This document shows, in pieces, positions 10,525-19,474 of a DNA stretch of 23,183 nt. Origin of the DNA: Byssochlamys sp. IMV 00236 (lineage: Eukaryota; Ascomycota; Eurotiomycetes; Eurotiales; Thermoascaceae); contig MSJH02000592.1 of NCBI GenBank assembly GCA_001931875.2, positions 1 through 23,183 of the forward strand, in the 5' to 3' direction. Position 1 is the stretch's first letter; every line of letters starts with the position of its first letter. The translations under genes and the position numbers were made by a program. The notes beneath the pieces are model-generated. The model was not told where the DNA came from and searched no databases. It was given only the letters and a program-made list of their open reading frames with translations.

Positions 10525-13485
10525 ATAAAAGTGTTTTCAAGGAATTAAAAATAAATGGTAAAAAAAAAGGAGAGAGAAAAGACAAAGTGATTTTAATGTT
10601 ACATTAGACGGAGAAGGAATTTCTATAAACGTGAATTTTTTAAACATCACAGGATGAGTATATGATTATCATATCGCCATGGTGACCATTTCATTTTGTC
10701 AATTAGAATCACTTTTCCTTTCCGTTACTATGACTACTAGTTCTTTAAATTCATTCTTTTTTTCTTCATCAGGAACACCGATCAGTATAGAGCTTATTAA
10801 AATTCAGACTGTTTATTTTTTTTTTTTTTTTGAAGTGATCGACCAATTTAAGAAAAGGGCTTTTTCATCTATTTCATCTTTTTATATGCGTACAAGAAAT
10901 TGAATCGTTATACATATATAAAATTCTGATACAACTGAGTAATTCAAGGGAGAGGCTTTGTTTTTTATTAAAATGGGAAAAAAAATAGTATGACTCTTTT
11001 AGTGGACCCAATAAAGTCATTTGGCGGGTAATTTGAGCTACACAAAATGTCATAATGTGTTGCATGGTCATATTCGCTATCTATTTTGTATTAGTCTATA
11101 GAAAATTTAATGAAAAGGAGGAACATTCTCATAATTTACTAGATAAATATGAGAAACTTATTCAATAAGTAGCCTGTTATCGCAAGCAACTATTCTATCT
11201 CTAATTATCAAGTAGATTGCGCCATTAACTAGCAATAACATGGATAATCTTCAAGGAGAGGTAATTTCACAGATAACCGGTTTGCTGGTTCTTGGATTTC
11301 TGCTTCTCTTTTACTATTTCAGATAATAAAGTCATGATGAAATACTTACGAAAGGAAATATAAAAGGGTTCTAGAAAAAAAAAAGGAGACAAAAGCGTTC
11401 ATGATGGTCCAAGCTCATAAAATGCGACAGATATATATCAATTTGGTAATATTCATGCACAATAGCACCCTAAATTGCACGATTTGATTTGAACATCTTG
11501 ATTTAACGGAACACTCCCTGGATTGAAGATAAACTTTTATTTATTGTTGGTGTGGGTATATATATATACTTAAACAAAAGATATATTCATCCGATGGACG
11601 TACGTCACATCTACCGAGTCGCCATAAATTAAAAAGTTGTTTGCATATGGGATAATAATTGGATCATAAACTTGATTGAAAAGGGAGGAAGGGAGTGATG
11701 AGTGCTTTTATTTCATTGTTTATACAGACAATAGCAAAAGAAAATCAATTATATGATTGGCTGATGAATTTGATTACTTTGAGTGGATAGAATGTATTGT
11801 CAACAAAGAGGATTGTACAGTATGTTAATGGTAAGATGAGCAATCTAGAATGGTGGAGGAGCTTCGCATTATAGAAAGTGATGAAAAAGGGCACATAAGA
11901 AGTTAATACCTAGCCAAGTGAACCAAAAGGATAACTAAACGTCAATGCACTTGTCTTAGAAAATGAATAGAATGAGTTGACCGGGATCTTTCGTTAGATC
12001 AGCATTTGAATGTGCCCTCACAATAAATTGATCTCTAAAGGAATAGGAGTGATACACGCAAAGATGAATGAACTAATCTTTCTGAGAAAACTACCCGAGT
12101 TCTAGGCCATACTATCAAATCCTACATCTGAAGTGGACTGTGGGTGAATGCTGTAGAGCCAAAAGATAAAACTATATCAAGTCTCCCTTTTATTCGATAG
12201 AACAACTTGATCATCCTAACTGAGGCTTAACAATAGAGTTTTCAAATGATATAATTATGCTTTTTATGACGTATTTTACTTTTCTCCTTATAGGAAAAAG
12301 TAAATAACAAATTTGACATGTTTAAGGTGTAATTATGCAAAGGAGTAAACATAAAAGACTAATTGGACAACCCTATTTTACAAATATTTGATGATATCTC
12401 CTGTCACATGTGAGGAAGCATAAAGATACACTTAAAAGCTACCATTATTTATTGAGGGGGATTATGCGCAGTTAGTTCTTGCTTTATCAACAACTAATAC
12501 AATCTGCAGACTACTAGTAAAGAAGCTTTTCCATTTTCAAACTTTATAAATATCATGATTACACTTTGTTTGCTTATCTTTACCCCCAAGTGGAATCTTG
12601 TCAAGGTATATGTATACAGAGGCTGCATTGGCCACAGCCTGTACTACAAAAACCTACTGGCGCCATAAACATTTTTCTTCCGTCGTTTCCTTAGAATTGT
12701 GTCATTTACCACGGCAAAATGTAAAAATGAACATTGTAACTGTTGTATCACGACTCCAGCATCAAAAGATCCCGCTCTCCCTTTCTTCCAACGACTCGAG
12801 ATGAAAGATGTAAAAGATGTATCAATAAATCATAAATATATAAATAAAAAAAAAGCACTGAACATGAGCAGCATATCAACATCAAACAGTGTCATGACCA
12901 AGTCAAGAATTTGAGGAGGATGCAAATAAGATGTCAAATAAAGAAACTAGTTGACTGGGTAAGTATGTTCAAAATTCTCTTTGACTAAAACGTGATAACC
13001 TTAAGTGCGGCTTTTGACTGTGTAAAACCTTATTTTGGGACAAAATGAAAGCAATGTACAAATATGCCATTGCTGTCACCAAGTTTACTGTGATACGACA
13101 TAATGCATTCGATTGAGAAGGACTACGCAACTGTCTATTTGATTGTGTTTTGTTACAGCTGATCAAAATGGTTACAGAGAAACTAACATGCTTCACATGC
13201 TGCAAGTGAGAAGGTTTAAGTGACACTGTTATCATAAACATTGTGCATGTCTTTTTTGTGTGTGAATTATGCCAACTTTAGGGGGAAGTCAGTCAGATGA
13301 GACATTAAAGGGAGCAAGTTTGAAGTTGATTACAAAAAACGTGCATTGCATACTTTTTAATGTAAACTAAAGAGAATAAGTGATTTATTTAATGTTAATG
13401 CCAGCATAAATTAAGTATAAACAATTAAGGGTTAATGCAACTTGAGAAAACCATATGGTACATATTAAATATTACAAAATAAGGT
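10525..13485. other. Long gene-free region between the kinesin and velvet genes
   Basis: Nearly 3 kb, AT-rich, with no gene I can support on either strand. It must include the kinesin promoter (right of 10524) and the velvet 3' end (left of 13486). It holds a poly(T) run (10808-10831), a TA microsatellite near 11560-11568 and a short dyad TTACTTTT...AAAAAGTAA at 12274-12304. A cysteine-containing open frame at 12699-12914 (motif KCKNEHCNCC) is possibly protein-like but unsupported. Confidence 0.45.
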
Positions 13486-14642
13486 CTAAATAGATGTAAA
13501 TACATGTTGAGATAACTGCATCATGGCAACAGCAGCGTTTTGCTCATGGTTATCTATTTTGGTTCTTTTCAGTTGAAGCGGGGGCAGCTTCAAGTCAAAG
13601 ACGTAAAGAGGTGATGGATACATCTTGTCTAAGGGGGAAAGTGGAGGTAAAGTAACACGAGGCAGTGGTGGGTTCATCAGTACCGGGCTTTCTTCTATAC
13701 TGCTGTGACTCGTCACGCTGTTTCTTCGCTCTGTGTTAGGAATAGATTTTCTTTTACGCAAATTAACTCTATAACAAGTTTATTAGTGTAACTGATGGTT
13801 TGCGGAGAAGTTGACCCTTACGGTGGAGCACGATTTTCTTTACGAATTTTAATACGTGCACCCTGGTCTGAAAATGTCTTGGAGAGAAAAGTCGATTCCA
13901 AGTGACCAGGAAAAGCTTTGGCGGAATAGACTGTGAAGGGATTAGTGAAGATGGATGAAAGACAGATTGCACCAGTTCTGTATTATATAGTTAGATTACG
14001 CTGTTTATGGATAGTTTATACATACTCTGTAATCTGAAATAGAGACAGTTTCAATCGATAATTTCCTTCGACTTTGACTGACAAGTCACCAAAGATAAAA
14101 AAGGCTTTGTCTACGATTTGGTTAATACTTGATATTGCTTGCAACGCAATATTTACATTGATTATCAATATCATTTAATTTAAACATGGATGAGACTGTT
14201 TGTCCACATAGAGCATTGTGTGTTGGCGTATAAATCTCTTCATCATTCGTTGGATGACATAGATTGCTGCACATGAAAAAATAAGAGCTTTGATGAAATG
14301 TGCTGATACGGAGGTTTGATCAGATAAGCGAAAAAAAATTTTTTTTTCTTTGCTTACTCTATTTCTTGCGGAGAAGAAGGATCGGCTAAACTGATTTGAA
14401 CAATCGGTGGAGGATCGATAGGTTTACGATCTATTAGCGCGCGGTGTGAGTCCGGTGAAGGATGTGTCAGATTTTGCCTAGTTTTTACCACGTTCGTTAT
14501 TTGTACTGATACGTGCTTGGATAGGTTGCTGACTAACGTTTAAAATGTATCGACTAACATCAACTATGAATACTATTTTGTTTGGTGTTTTCTTTCTGTA
14601 AGTACCTTGGGTTTTCTGTGCTCTTTGGACATGCAGGTACAT
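13486..14642 (-). CDS. Velvet-domain developmental regulator
   Basis: Six exons join in phase: 14642-14489, 14430-14358, 14266-14157, 14110-14026, 13977-13822 and 13768-13486. Introns are 58, 91, 46, 48 and 53 nt, all GT-AG. The product is about 286 aa. The velvet fold is complete: [15 protein letters not shown] (about 31-45), the hallmark [14 protein letters not shown] (53-66), [19 protein letters not shown], then [20 protein letters not shown] (148-167) and [15 protein letters not shown]. After it come a basic RKRKS motif (197-201, a likely nuclear signal) and a Pro-rich tail. Velvet proteins (VeA, VelB, VosA, VelC types) bind DNA through an NF-kappaB-like fold and control sporulation, light responses and secondary metabolism, often as heterodimers. 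The subtype is not resolved. The start is the first in-frame ATG, with a CT-rich leader upstream. An alternative start in another frame (MVKLGCH, with an extra 52-nt intron) is less likely. Confidence 0.9.
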
Positions 14643-14760
14643 ATTTGTGGCAGCCAAGTTTAACCATGCTTTTGATACAAAAGAAAAGAAGAAAGAAAGA
14701 AAAAAAAGAAAAAGAAAAATAGGGAATTTTAGAGAAGCAAAGGAAATGTACCGTGTTACC
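14643..14760 (-). promoter_or_regulatory. CT-rich leader upstream of the velvet gene
   Basis: Read on the minus strand, 14720-14670 is a long pyrimidine run (TTTTTCTTTTTC and TTTCTTTCTTTC units) ending about 30-50 nt before the velvet ATG. Pyrimidine tracts just upstream of start sites are common in fungal core promoters. No clear TATA box is seen. Confidence 0.45.
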
Positions 14761-15768
14761 CGAAATATAAAGGATCAGATAATTCCTACTAATCTGATTT
14801 AACAGGAACTTGAATGCAATCTATGATTTTCATCATCCGATCTTATCAAGGGATAGGGATCCATGACAACAGCGTCATAAAATAATCTCAACAGTTTGAT
14901 ATAATTGTATAGTTTCTGTTTTGATTTTATTTGCATATTTGTCTTCATTTCAATACATTCATGAGTACATAATCGATTTAAAATGAAGGTATCTTAAAAA
15001 GAAAAGCGACTTTGATACTGAGCAAGAATTTTAGTTACTAGCCTACCACGGCTCACTGACTGGACATTGAGTTTTTCGGTGAAAATTTTCCCATGGTGTT
15101 GTCAAAGTCTCAGTGCTTTTTAATATTTGTATGAGATTGTCTCACCTAGTAAAATATTTTTATATGTCATATAAACCCTATAAAGCCACATAGAAACTAC
15201 AACTGTCTAAGGGCTCCATAGACAGCAGACATTCGGCCACACAGTATCCTAAAAGTTCACAGCCAACTAACGTATATACTCTTCATATTATCCATTAAAA
15301 TACATTACAATCTCTTCAGGATAGGCTTTCAAATGCTCGTTATTGCTGATGCATCTACCTTCGAGCCCCTCTTATGTTGCTTGTCCTTCATATCAATGTT
15401 TAGGAACATCCTTAGAATGCAATTCAACTTAAGGCAGCCGTCTATATCCTTAATCTCATTTATGAATCTCATTAAGATATTTGTAAAATGAACTTTTCGA
15501 TGTCGAAAAGAATGTGTCCTGCACTGCCTCATTGGATGCAACAAAGACTATCTCTGTGTCATTTTACAGAAATCGTAATCATGTATATGTTTACGTGAAA
15601 GGAAGATAAAAATTGTACCATTACTTCAGTAATATATGAACAACAATTTATTTTTGAAAGAAAAATAAGCAACAGAAAAGTAAGCCATGTCCTCATTGTC
15701 AAGATGTGGATAAGGCGAAAAAGAGCCGCTAGCAATGGTAGTACCTGAAAGACGCTTCCTCTAAGTAG
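14761..15768. other. Intergenic region upstream of the velvet gene, with weak coding-like traces
   Basis: Contains a 7-bp dyad ATCAGAT...ATCTGAT (about 14777-14801). On the minus strand at 15329-15620, two overlapping frames look faintly protein-like (VFVASNEAVQDTFFSTSK, then KLNCILRMFLNIDMKDK). The frame changes within the patch, as expected of decayed coding sequence. The family is not recognised and chance is possible. Confidence 0.3.
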
Positions 15769-15930
15769 CTAGCACCTAATTTTCTTCTGCTTTTTGGTCC
15801 GTCTATGAGCCGATGAGGTGTCTTCCTTCACATCATTGACCTGAATAGTCCCGTCCACGACAATACAAGCAATCTCTATTGTGTTTTCAATTACTTGTAC
15901 CCACTTTTTTGGTGACAGTTTCGACAACAG
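15769..15930 (-). pseudogene. Short coding-like remnant, unknown family
   Basis: A minus-strand frame of about 53 codons reads LLSKLSPKKWVQVIENTIE, then CIVVDGTIQVNDVKEDTSS and HRRTKKQKKIRC before a TAG. The amino-acid mix looks protein-like, but there is no start codon and a stop lies just upstream. It abuts the plus-strand MULE remnant, so it may belong to another decayed element. No family is recognised. Confidence 0.3.
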
Positions 15931-15989
15931 CTATGCCTTTGGATTAATATCCCTATGGCAGAAGCGCCTTCTCTTAAATTCACCTTATT

Positions 15990-16930
15990 TCTGCTTAGAT
16001 GCTACCGTGGCCTTTTATATGCCATCGTAGTGAGATTTTCTCTTACAGGCACAAATTGTCCGGTCGCTTTTTATTTTACCAAGGATTACCCTGCAAAACA
16101 TATTACTGAATTCTATCTTTTGTTAAAAGCCAAGGTCATGCAGATGTTCCGAAAGCAACAATTGATGTCTCTAGCGTTGAGCTAAACGCTATTCAAACAG
16201 TCTATTCTGAAGTTCAAATATAATGGTGCCTCTTTCACGTCGCTCGTGCCTGGATGGCAAAAGTAAAGGAGTATATCAAGACAGGTGATACTCATCAAGA
16301 TTCCACTGAACGCAGAAAAGCCATCACAGGTTTAAAGTTGTTAATGTAGGAGAGAAATGTATCAGAATTTAACAGAAAGCTGCAAACGTTTCTTCCTGAA
16401 TTTGAATCGTACACACAGCTAATTTCTTATCTATGTATTTCATACTTCAACAATGATAGCTTCAAGCGTTGGGCAAGAGCATATCAGTCTGCTATCTATA
16501 TCAATATAAAGACAAGCAATTATATCGAAAGCTGACATAATCAATTAAAAACGACATACTTAAAGAGAAAACAGAATAGGAGAGTAGACAGACTGATATT
16601 TGTATTAGTGAATGATGTTGAAGAGGACTATCTCCAAAATATCCAAAAGCTTGCGCTAAACGTTAATAGGATGGGTCCTGAAGAAAGAAGAAGGACGATA
16701 AAAGCCGATCAAATTAGTATGGAGTGTATTCCTGATATGATTACAGAAAGTGACACACCTGGAGTTTACCTAGTCCAGTCGTTCAGCAATATAGGGCTTC
16801 AGCACGAAATCACTGTAATGGAAAGCGAAATGAAGAGCTGCGCCTGTAACAATTTCAGATACAATACATTCCTTGTGAGCATATGTATCTGTTCAACCGT
16901 TTACATTCTGGAATAGCCTGTTTTAAAGGT
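15990..16930 (+). pseudogene. Broken MULE (Mutator-like) transposase with SWIM zinc finger
   Basis: Ordered MULE motifs run along the plus strand: LDAT at 15995-16006 (probable first catalytic Asp), then in another frame LYAIVVRFSLTGTNCPVAF and FTKDYPAKHITEF. From 16161, in one frame, come VELNAIQTVYSEVQI, a TAA (16221), WCLFHVARAWMAKVKE (the WC-FH-ARAW block), a TAG (16347), TSNYIES with the probable catalytic Glu, a TGA (16533) where a Trp is usual, and HNQLKTTYLKRKQN. The frame stays open to CAC (16839-16847). After another frameshift, CEHMYLFNRL completes a C-x-C...C-x-H SWIM finger. MULE transposases cut and paste DNA through a DDE RNase-H fold. Three in-frame stops and at least two frameshifts show that this copy cannot make an active enzyme. 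Its terminal repeats were not found. Confidence 0.82.
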
Positions 16931-16934
16931 AAAC

Positions 16935-17277
16935 TGTAAGGTGCGTGTATCTATAAATTATACTAAAACTTATGTACGACACACAATAGCAATAATGCCT
17001 CTAATCGAACAGAGGACACAGTAGCAACTCAGCCCTAGCGTAGAGAGTTTTTCTATCTCTCGCCCAAGCTACCAAGGTTTCCTCATGCAAGACGCACGCA
17101 CAAAGAGATGTAAAGAGTATAGATTAGAATAAATGGCTTATTTGAGAATACAACGTGGCTAAAAAGCCTATAAATAAACCCTCTGTCGTCTTGTTGGCAG
17201 CAATACTATTCATTTCGTACACGAAATAAATTCTTGTCTATCCTTGTACATCTATTTATTGGTAAACATTTGGTACA
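16935..17277 (+). mobile_element. LTR-like block (possible solo LTR)
   Basis: The block begins TGTAAG, contains a TATA-like CCTATAAATAAACC (about 17168-17181) with an initiator-like region about 40 nt downstream, and ends near TTTATTGGTAAACATTTGGTACA, which recalls the LTR/primer-binding-site junction of LTR retrotransposons. A segment of it (TTCTTGTCTATCC, 17231-17243) recurs near 18.1 kb. No target duplication could be confirmed, the exact borders are uncertain (another possible left end is TGTACGAC at 16973), and no gag/pol lies next to it. Tentative. Confidence 0.35.
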
Positions 17278-18064
17278 CTCGAAAGTACATTTAAAAATAG
17301 ACTCAAAGGCAGATTTAAAAGGGTAATGTTACAAGCACTACCTCTACGCACCACCTGTGATGCCATTCAACGAAACTTTTCCATGTGTAGCGTCACGCTA
17401 AACTTGTTCAGGGACCGAAACATTTATCCATATTCTTTGCTATAGAATAAGGGCCGTTGAAGAAAACTGGCTTTGTTTTTATTTCTTGACTATAGTAAAA
17501 CTTCCTCTAATACAATAGGGCTTGAGACCCAACTTATATTTGCGTGGATAAGCAATAAATAACATTTAGTAACATATTGGCCAGATGGGTAGTACTATGT
17601 ACCCCCCATCATGAACCAAATGATTTACTATTTCAAGTCCCCCAATATCCCCTCCATTGGTTTCGGACTTTGATTTATAGTTGACCTATTGTTGACCTAT
17701 TGTTGGGCCAAGGTAGCCTTCATACTACCATCCAACAAAATAAGTGATTTCTTCACTGTATTTTAATTTTGCCTTTTACAACTTCGACTAACAAAGAAAA
17801 GAATAAATACATCAATAAATATCACTTAACTTACGTATAATTATGATAAAACTCTATAAGTTCGTATTTTATATCAAAGGATATTCCACTGGACACATTC
17901 TGAATAGCCTCATGTATCGAATCTGGTAGTGAAGAATGGCCGTGTGAAATTGTAAAGTGTCATGGCAATAACACCTGTAACATTGTGCTTTTGAGTCAAT
18001 TTTTGAGCGCATTTTCGGGGTGAATCAAGTGCTTACAAGATAAATCCCTGTGTGTCCTAATGCA
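17278..18064. other. Gene-free stretch with possible decayed DNA-transposon end
   Basis: No gene is seen. At 17491-17552, TATAGTAAAACTTCCTCTAA followed by GGGCTTGAGACCC and GTGGATAAGC resembles the terminal repeat of pogo/Tigger-like elements, but a matching opposite end was not found. A short tandem TTGACCTATTG occurs twice at about 17680-17703. Confidence 0.3.
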
Positions 18065-18160
18065 TTTATTTATTTTCTCAAACAAGACAAGTTCTTGTCT
18101 ACCTTTGCACATTTATTTTCTTAAAATAAACTCTTGTCTACCTTGACACGACTATTTAAA
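18065..18160 (+). repeat. Two imperfect tandem copies of a roughly 40-bp unit upstream of the secreted-protein gene
   Basis: TTTATTTTCT starts at 18069 and 18112, and TTGTCTACC occurs at 18095 and 18134. The copies are therefore offset by about 39-43 bp with a small indel. A third, diverged copy (TTCTTGTCTATCC...TTTATT) lies in the LTR-like block at 17231-17260. The second tandem copy ends in TATTTAAA (18153-18160), a good TATA-box candidate for the gene at 18223. Confidence 0.65.
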
Positions 18161-18222
18161 CAGAAAGGAAAAATGTGACTTTATATTCGAATCAATTTCT
18201 TACTGCTATCTGGTCTGAAAAA

Positions 18223-18579
18223 ATGTACATTGTTGCCCTTCTGTCACTTGCAAGCATCTTGGGTGTATCAGCAAACTCACATTGTAGAAGTAATGCTGAG
18301 GTTAGTTGGAACGTTTATGACTCTTCAAATGGATTAGACAACGGTGTGATGTCTATTCACGGAGGTAAAGATGGATGGACTATTCCAACTGTTACAGCTA
18401 TGAACGCATTGAGTGATTGTGTCTTTAACTTCCATGGTTGTTCTGGTGTCTGGACTGACAACAGTTATTGGAAGTTCTCATGCAATGGAGGTGGAATGAA
18501 ATGGAAACAAGGTGTAGGAAGTATCGAATTCAACTGCAGTGATGGCCCTTATACATGTGAAAACTTTCACTCAACCTAA
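18223..18579 (+). CDS. Small secreted six-cysteine protein, function unknown
   Basis: Single-exon gene with a 118-aa product. I chose the ATG at 18223 over the in-frame ATG at 18175 because it starts a classic signal peptide (MYIVALLSLASILGVSA, cleavage likely before NSHC) and because 18175 is only about 15 nt after the TATTTAAA box. The mature part (about 100 aa) has six cysteines, in HCRS, SDCVF, HGCSG, FSCNG, FNCSD and YTCEN. This suggests three disulfides. It is rich in Gly, Asn, Ser and Trp, with one NCS glycosylation sequon. An AATAAA signal follows at 18610. The size, leader and even cysteine number fit secreted fungal effectors or small defence or cell-surface proteins, but I recognise no family. 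Its upstream region contains LTR-like repeats, so expression may be transposon-influenced. Confidence 0.75.
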   Translation: MYIVALLSLASILGVSANSHCRSNAEVSWNVYDSSNGLDNGVMSIHGGKDGWTIPTVTAMNALSDCVFNFHGCSGVWTDNSYWKFSCNGGGMKWKQGVGSIEFNCSDGPYTCENFHST

Positions 18580-19474
18580 CTTTAAATTAAATGGTTTTTA
18601 AATAATATAAATAAAGATACTCTTCTTTTGTATCAACTCTATCAACAAGAACTATTTCCCGCAATTGACTCATTTGGGTCGATTATAAAAGTAAAATAAA
18701 AGCATGTAATATCTTGTTGTATTGTTATGATTGTTCGATAACATTGTCTAACGCGTCCTCTGCAATCCTATCAGTTTTTGCTTTGGAAAGTCTACTTTTT
18801 TCTTAATGACAAGGTTCAGCAAAGGCAGTCGACTATAACATAATTCGATCGGGCCAAGTGACTAATCGACATTCGTGTCAAGTACAAAAAGACTATTTAT
18901 TTTCAAGACAATATAACCAAGCTCGCTTGGTCATAAATAATGTTTTCGATACGCATCCTTTTGCAATGCACTTGATAACAGTGAACCTAGTAGCAGTTTT
19001 TTGACATGATCTCTGTGTTGATTTTATCAAAAACGAAGCTTATCATACACAGTGAAGTACCTTATAAAAAGATAAAAAATAGGCATATAAAAACAATTTC
19101 CAAACGGTTCTTTATCATTGAGGGCGATTTGAGCCAGGAACATATAGCACAACAGCTTATCGAAGAAATCGAGTAACTCTCTTTACAAAGCTATTTATGA
19201 TTCATTAGATACCATATGCAGTCGAACAACTTAAATGATCCCATTAGAAACTCTTGGACTGCTGACATGCTCCAGGTCTTTGACAGCCGAGAGCGTTACT
19301 ACCACAAATAACATAAAGCATATGGCCTGGACAAACTGTGTTACTGGGCTTAGGCATCAAGAAACCTGCGCTCGGCTTAAGCAACTGATACATCAACGAT
19401 GACAAGAGAACCTGGACAACCAAATGACAACCGGTTAAACAAAAGATCGAAAAAAAAATCTATCTTTATATATA
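18580..19474. other. Intergenic region between the secreted-protein gene and PEX5
   Basis: Holds the secreted gene's AATAAA (18610-18615) and a dyad ACCAAGC-TC-GCTTGGT (18916-18931). Two plus-strand traces look faintly protein-like: FFIIEGDLSQEHIAQQLIEE (about 19108-19170, ending in TAA) and WTADMLQVFDSRERYY (about 19257-19305), followed by HKAYGLDKLCYW between stops. These may be old transposon remnants. No intact gene is seen. Confidence 0.4.

Noticed and set aside
13008..13060. TGTGTAAAACCTT shared with 4014-4026 and followed by near-inverted TTATTTTGGGACAAAA
   Set aside because: Only about 13-16 bases match and no paired ends or target duplication were found. Too short to call a repeat family.
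14642..14700. Velvet start in another frame (MVKLGCH...) with an additional 52-nt intron
   Set aside because: Possible in phase, but it needs an extra intron with a GTACTT donor. A direct in-frame ATG at 14642 explains the same exon more simply.
18175..18222. Upstream in-frame ATG giving a 134-aa secreted protein
   Set aside because: It lies about 15 nt after the TATA candidate and would place 16 polar residues before the signal peptide. The ATG at 18223 fits better.
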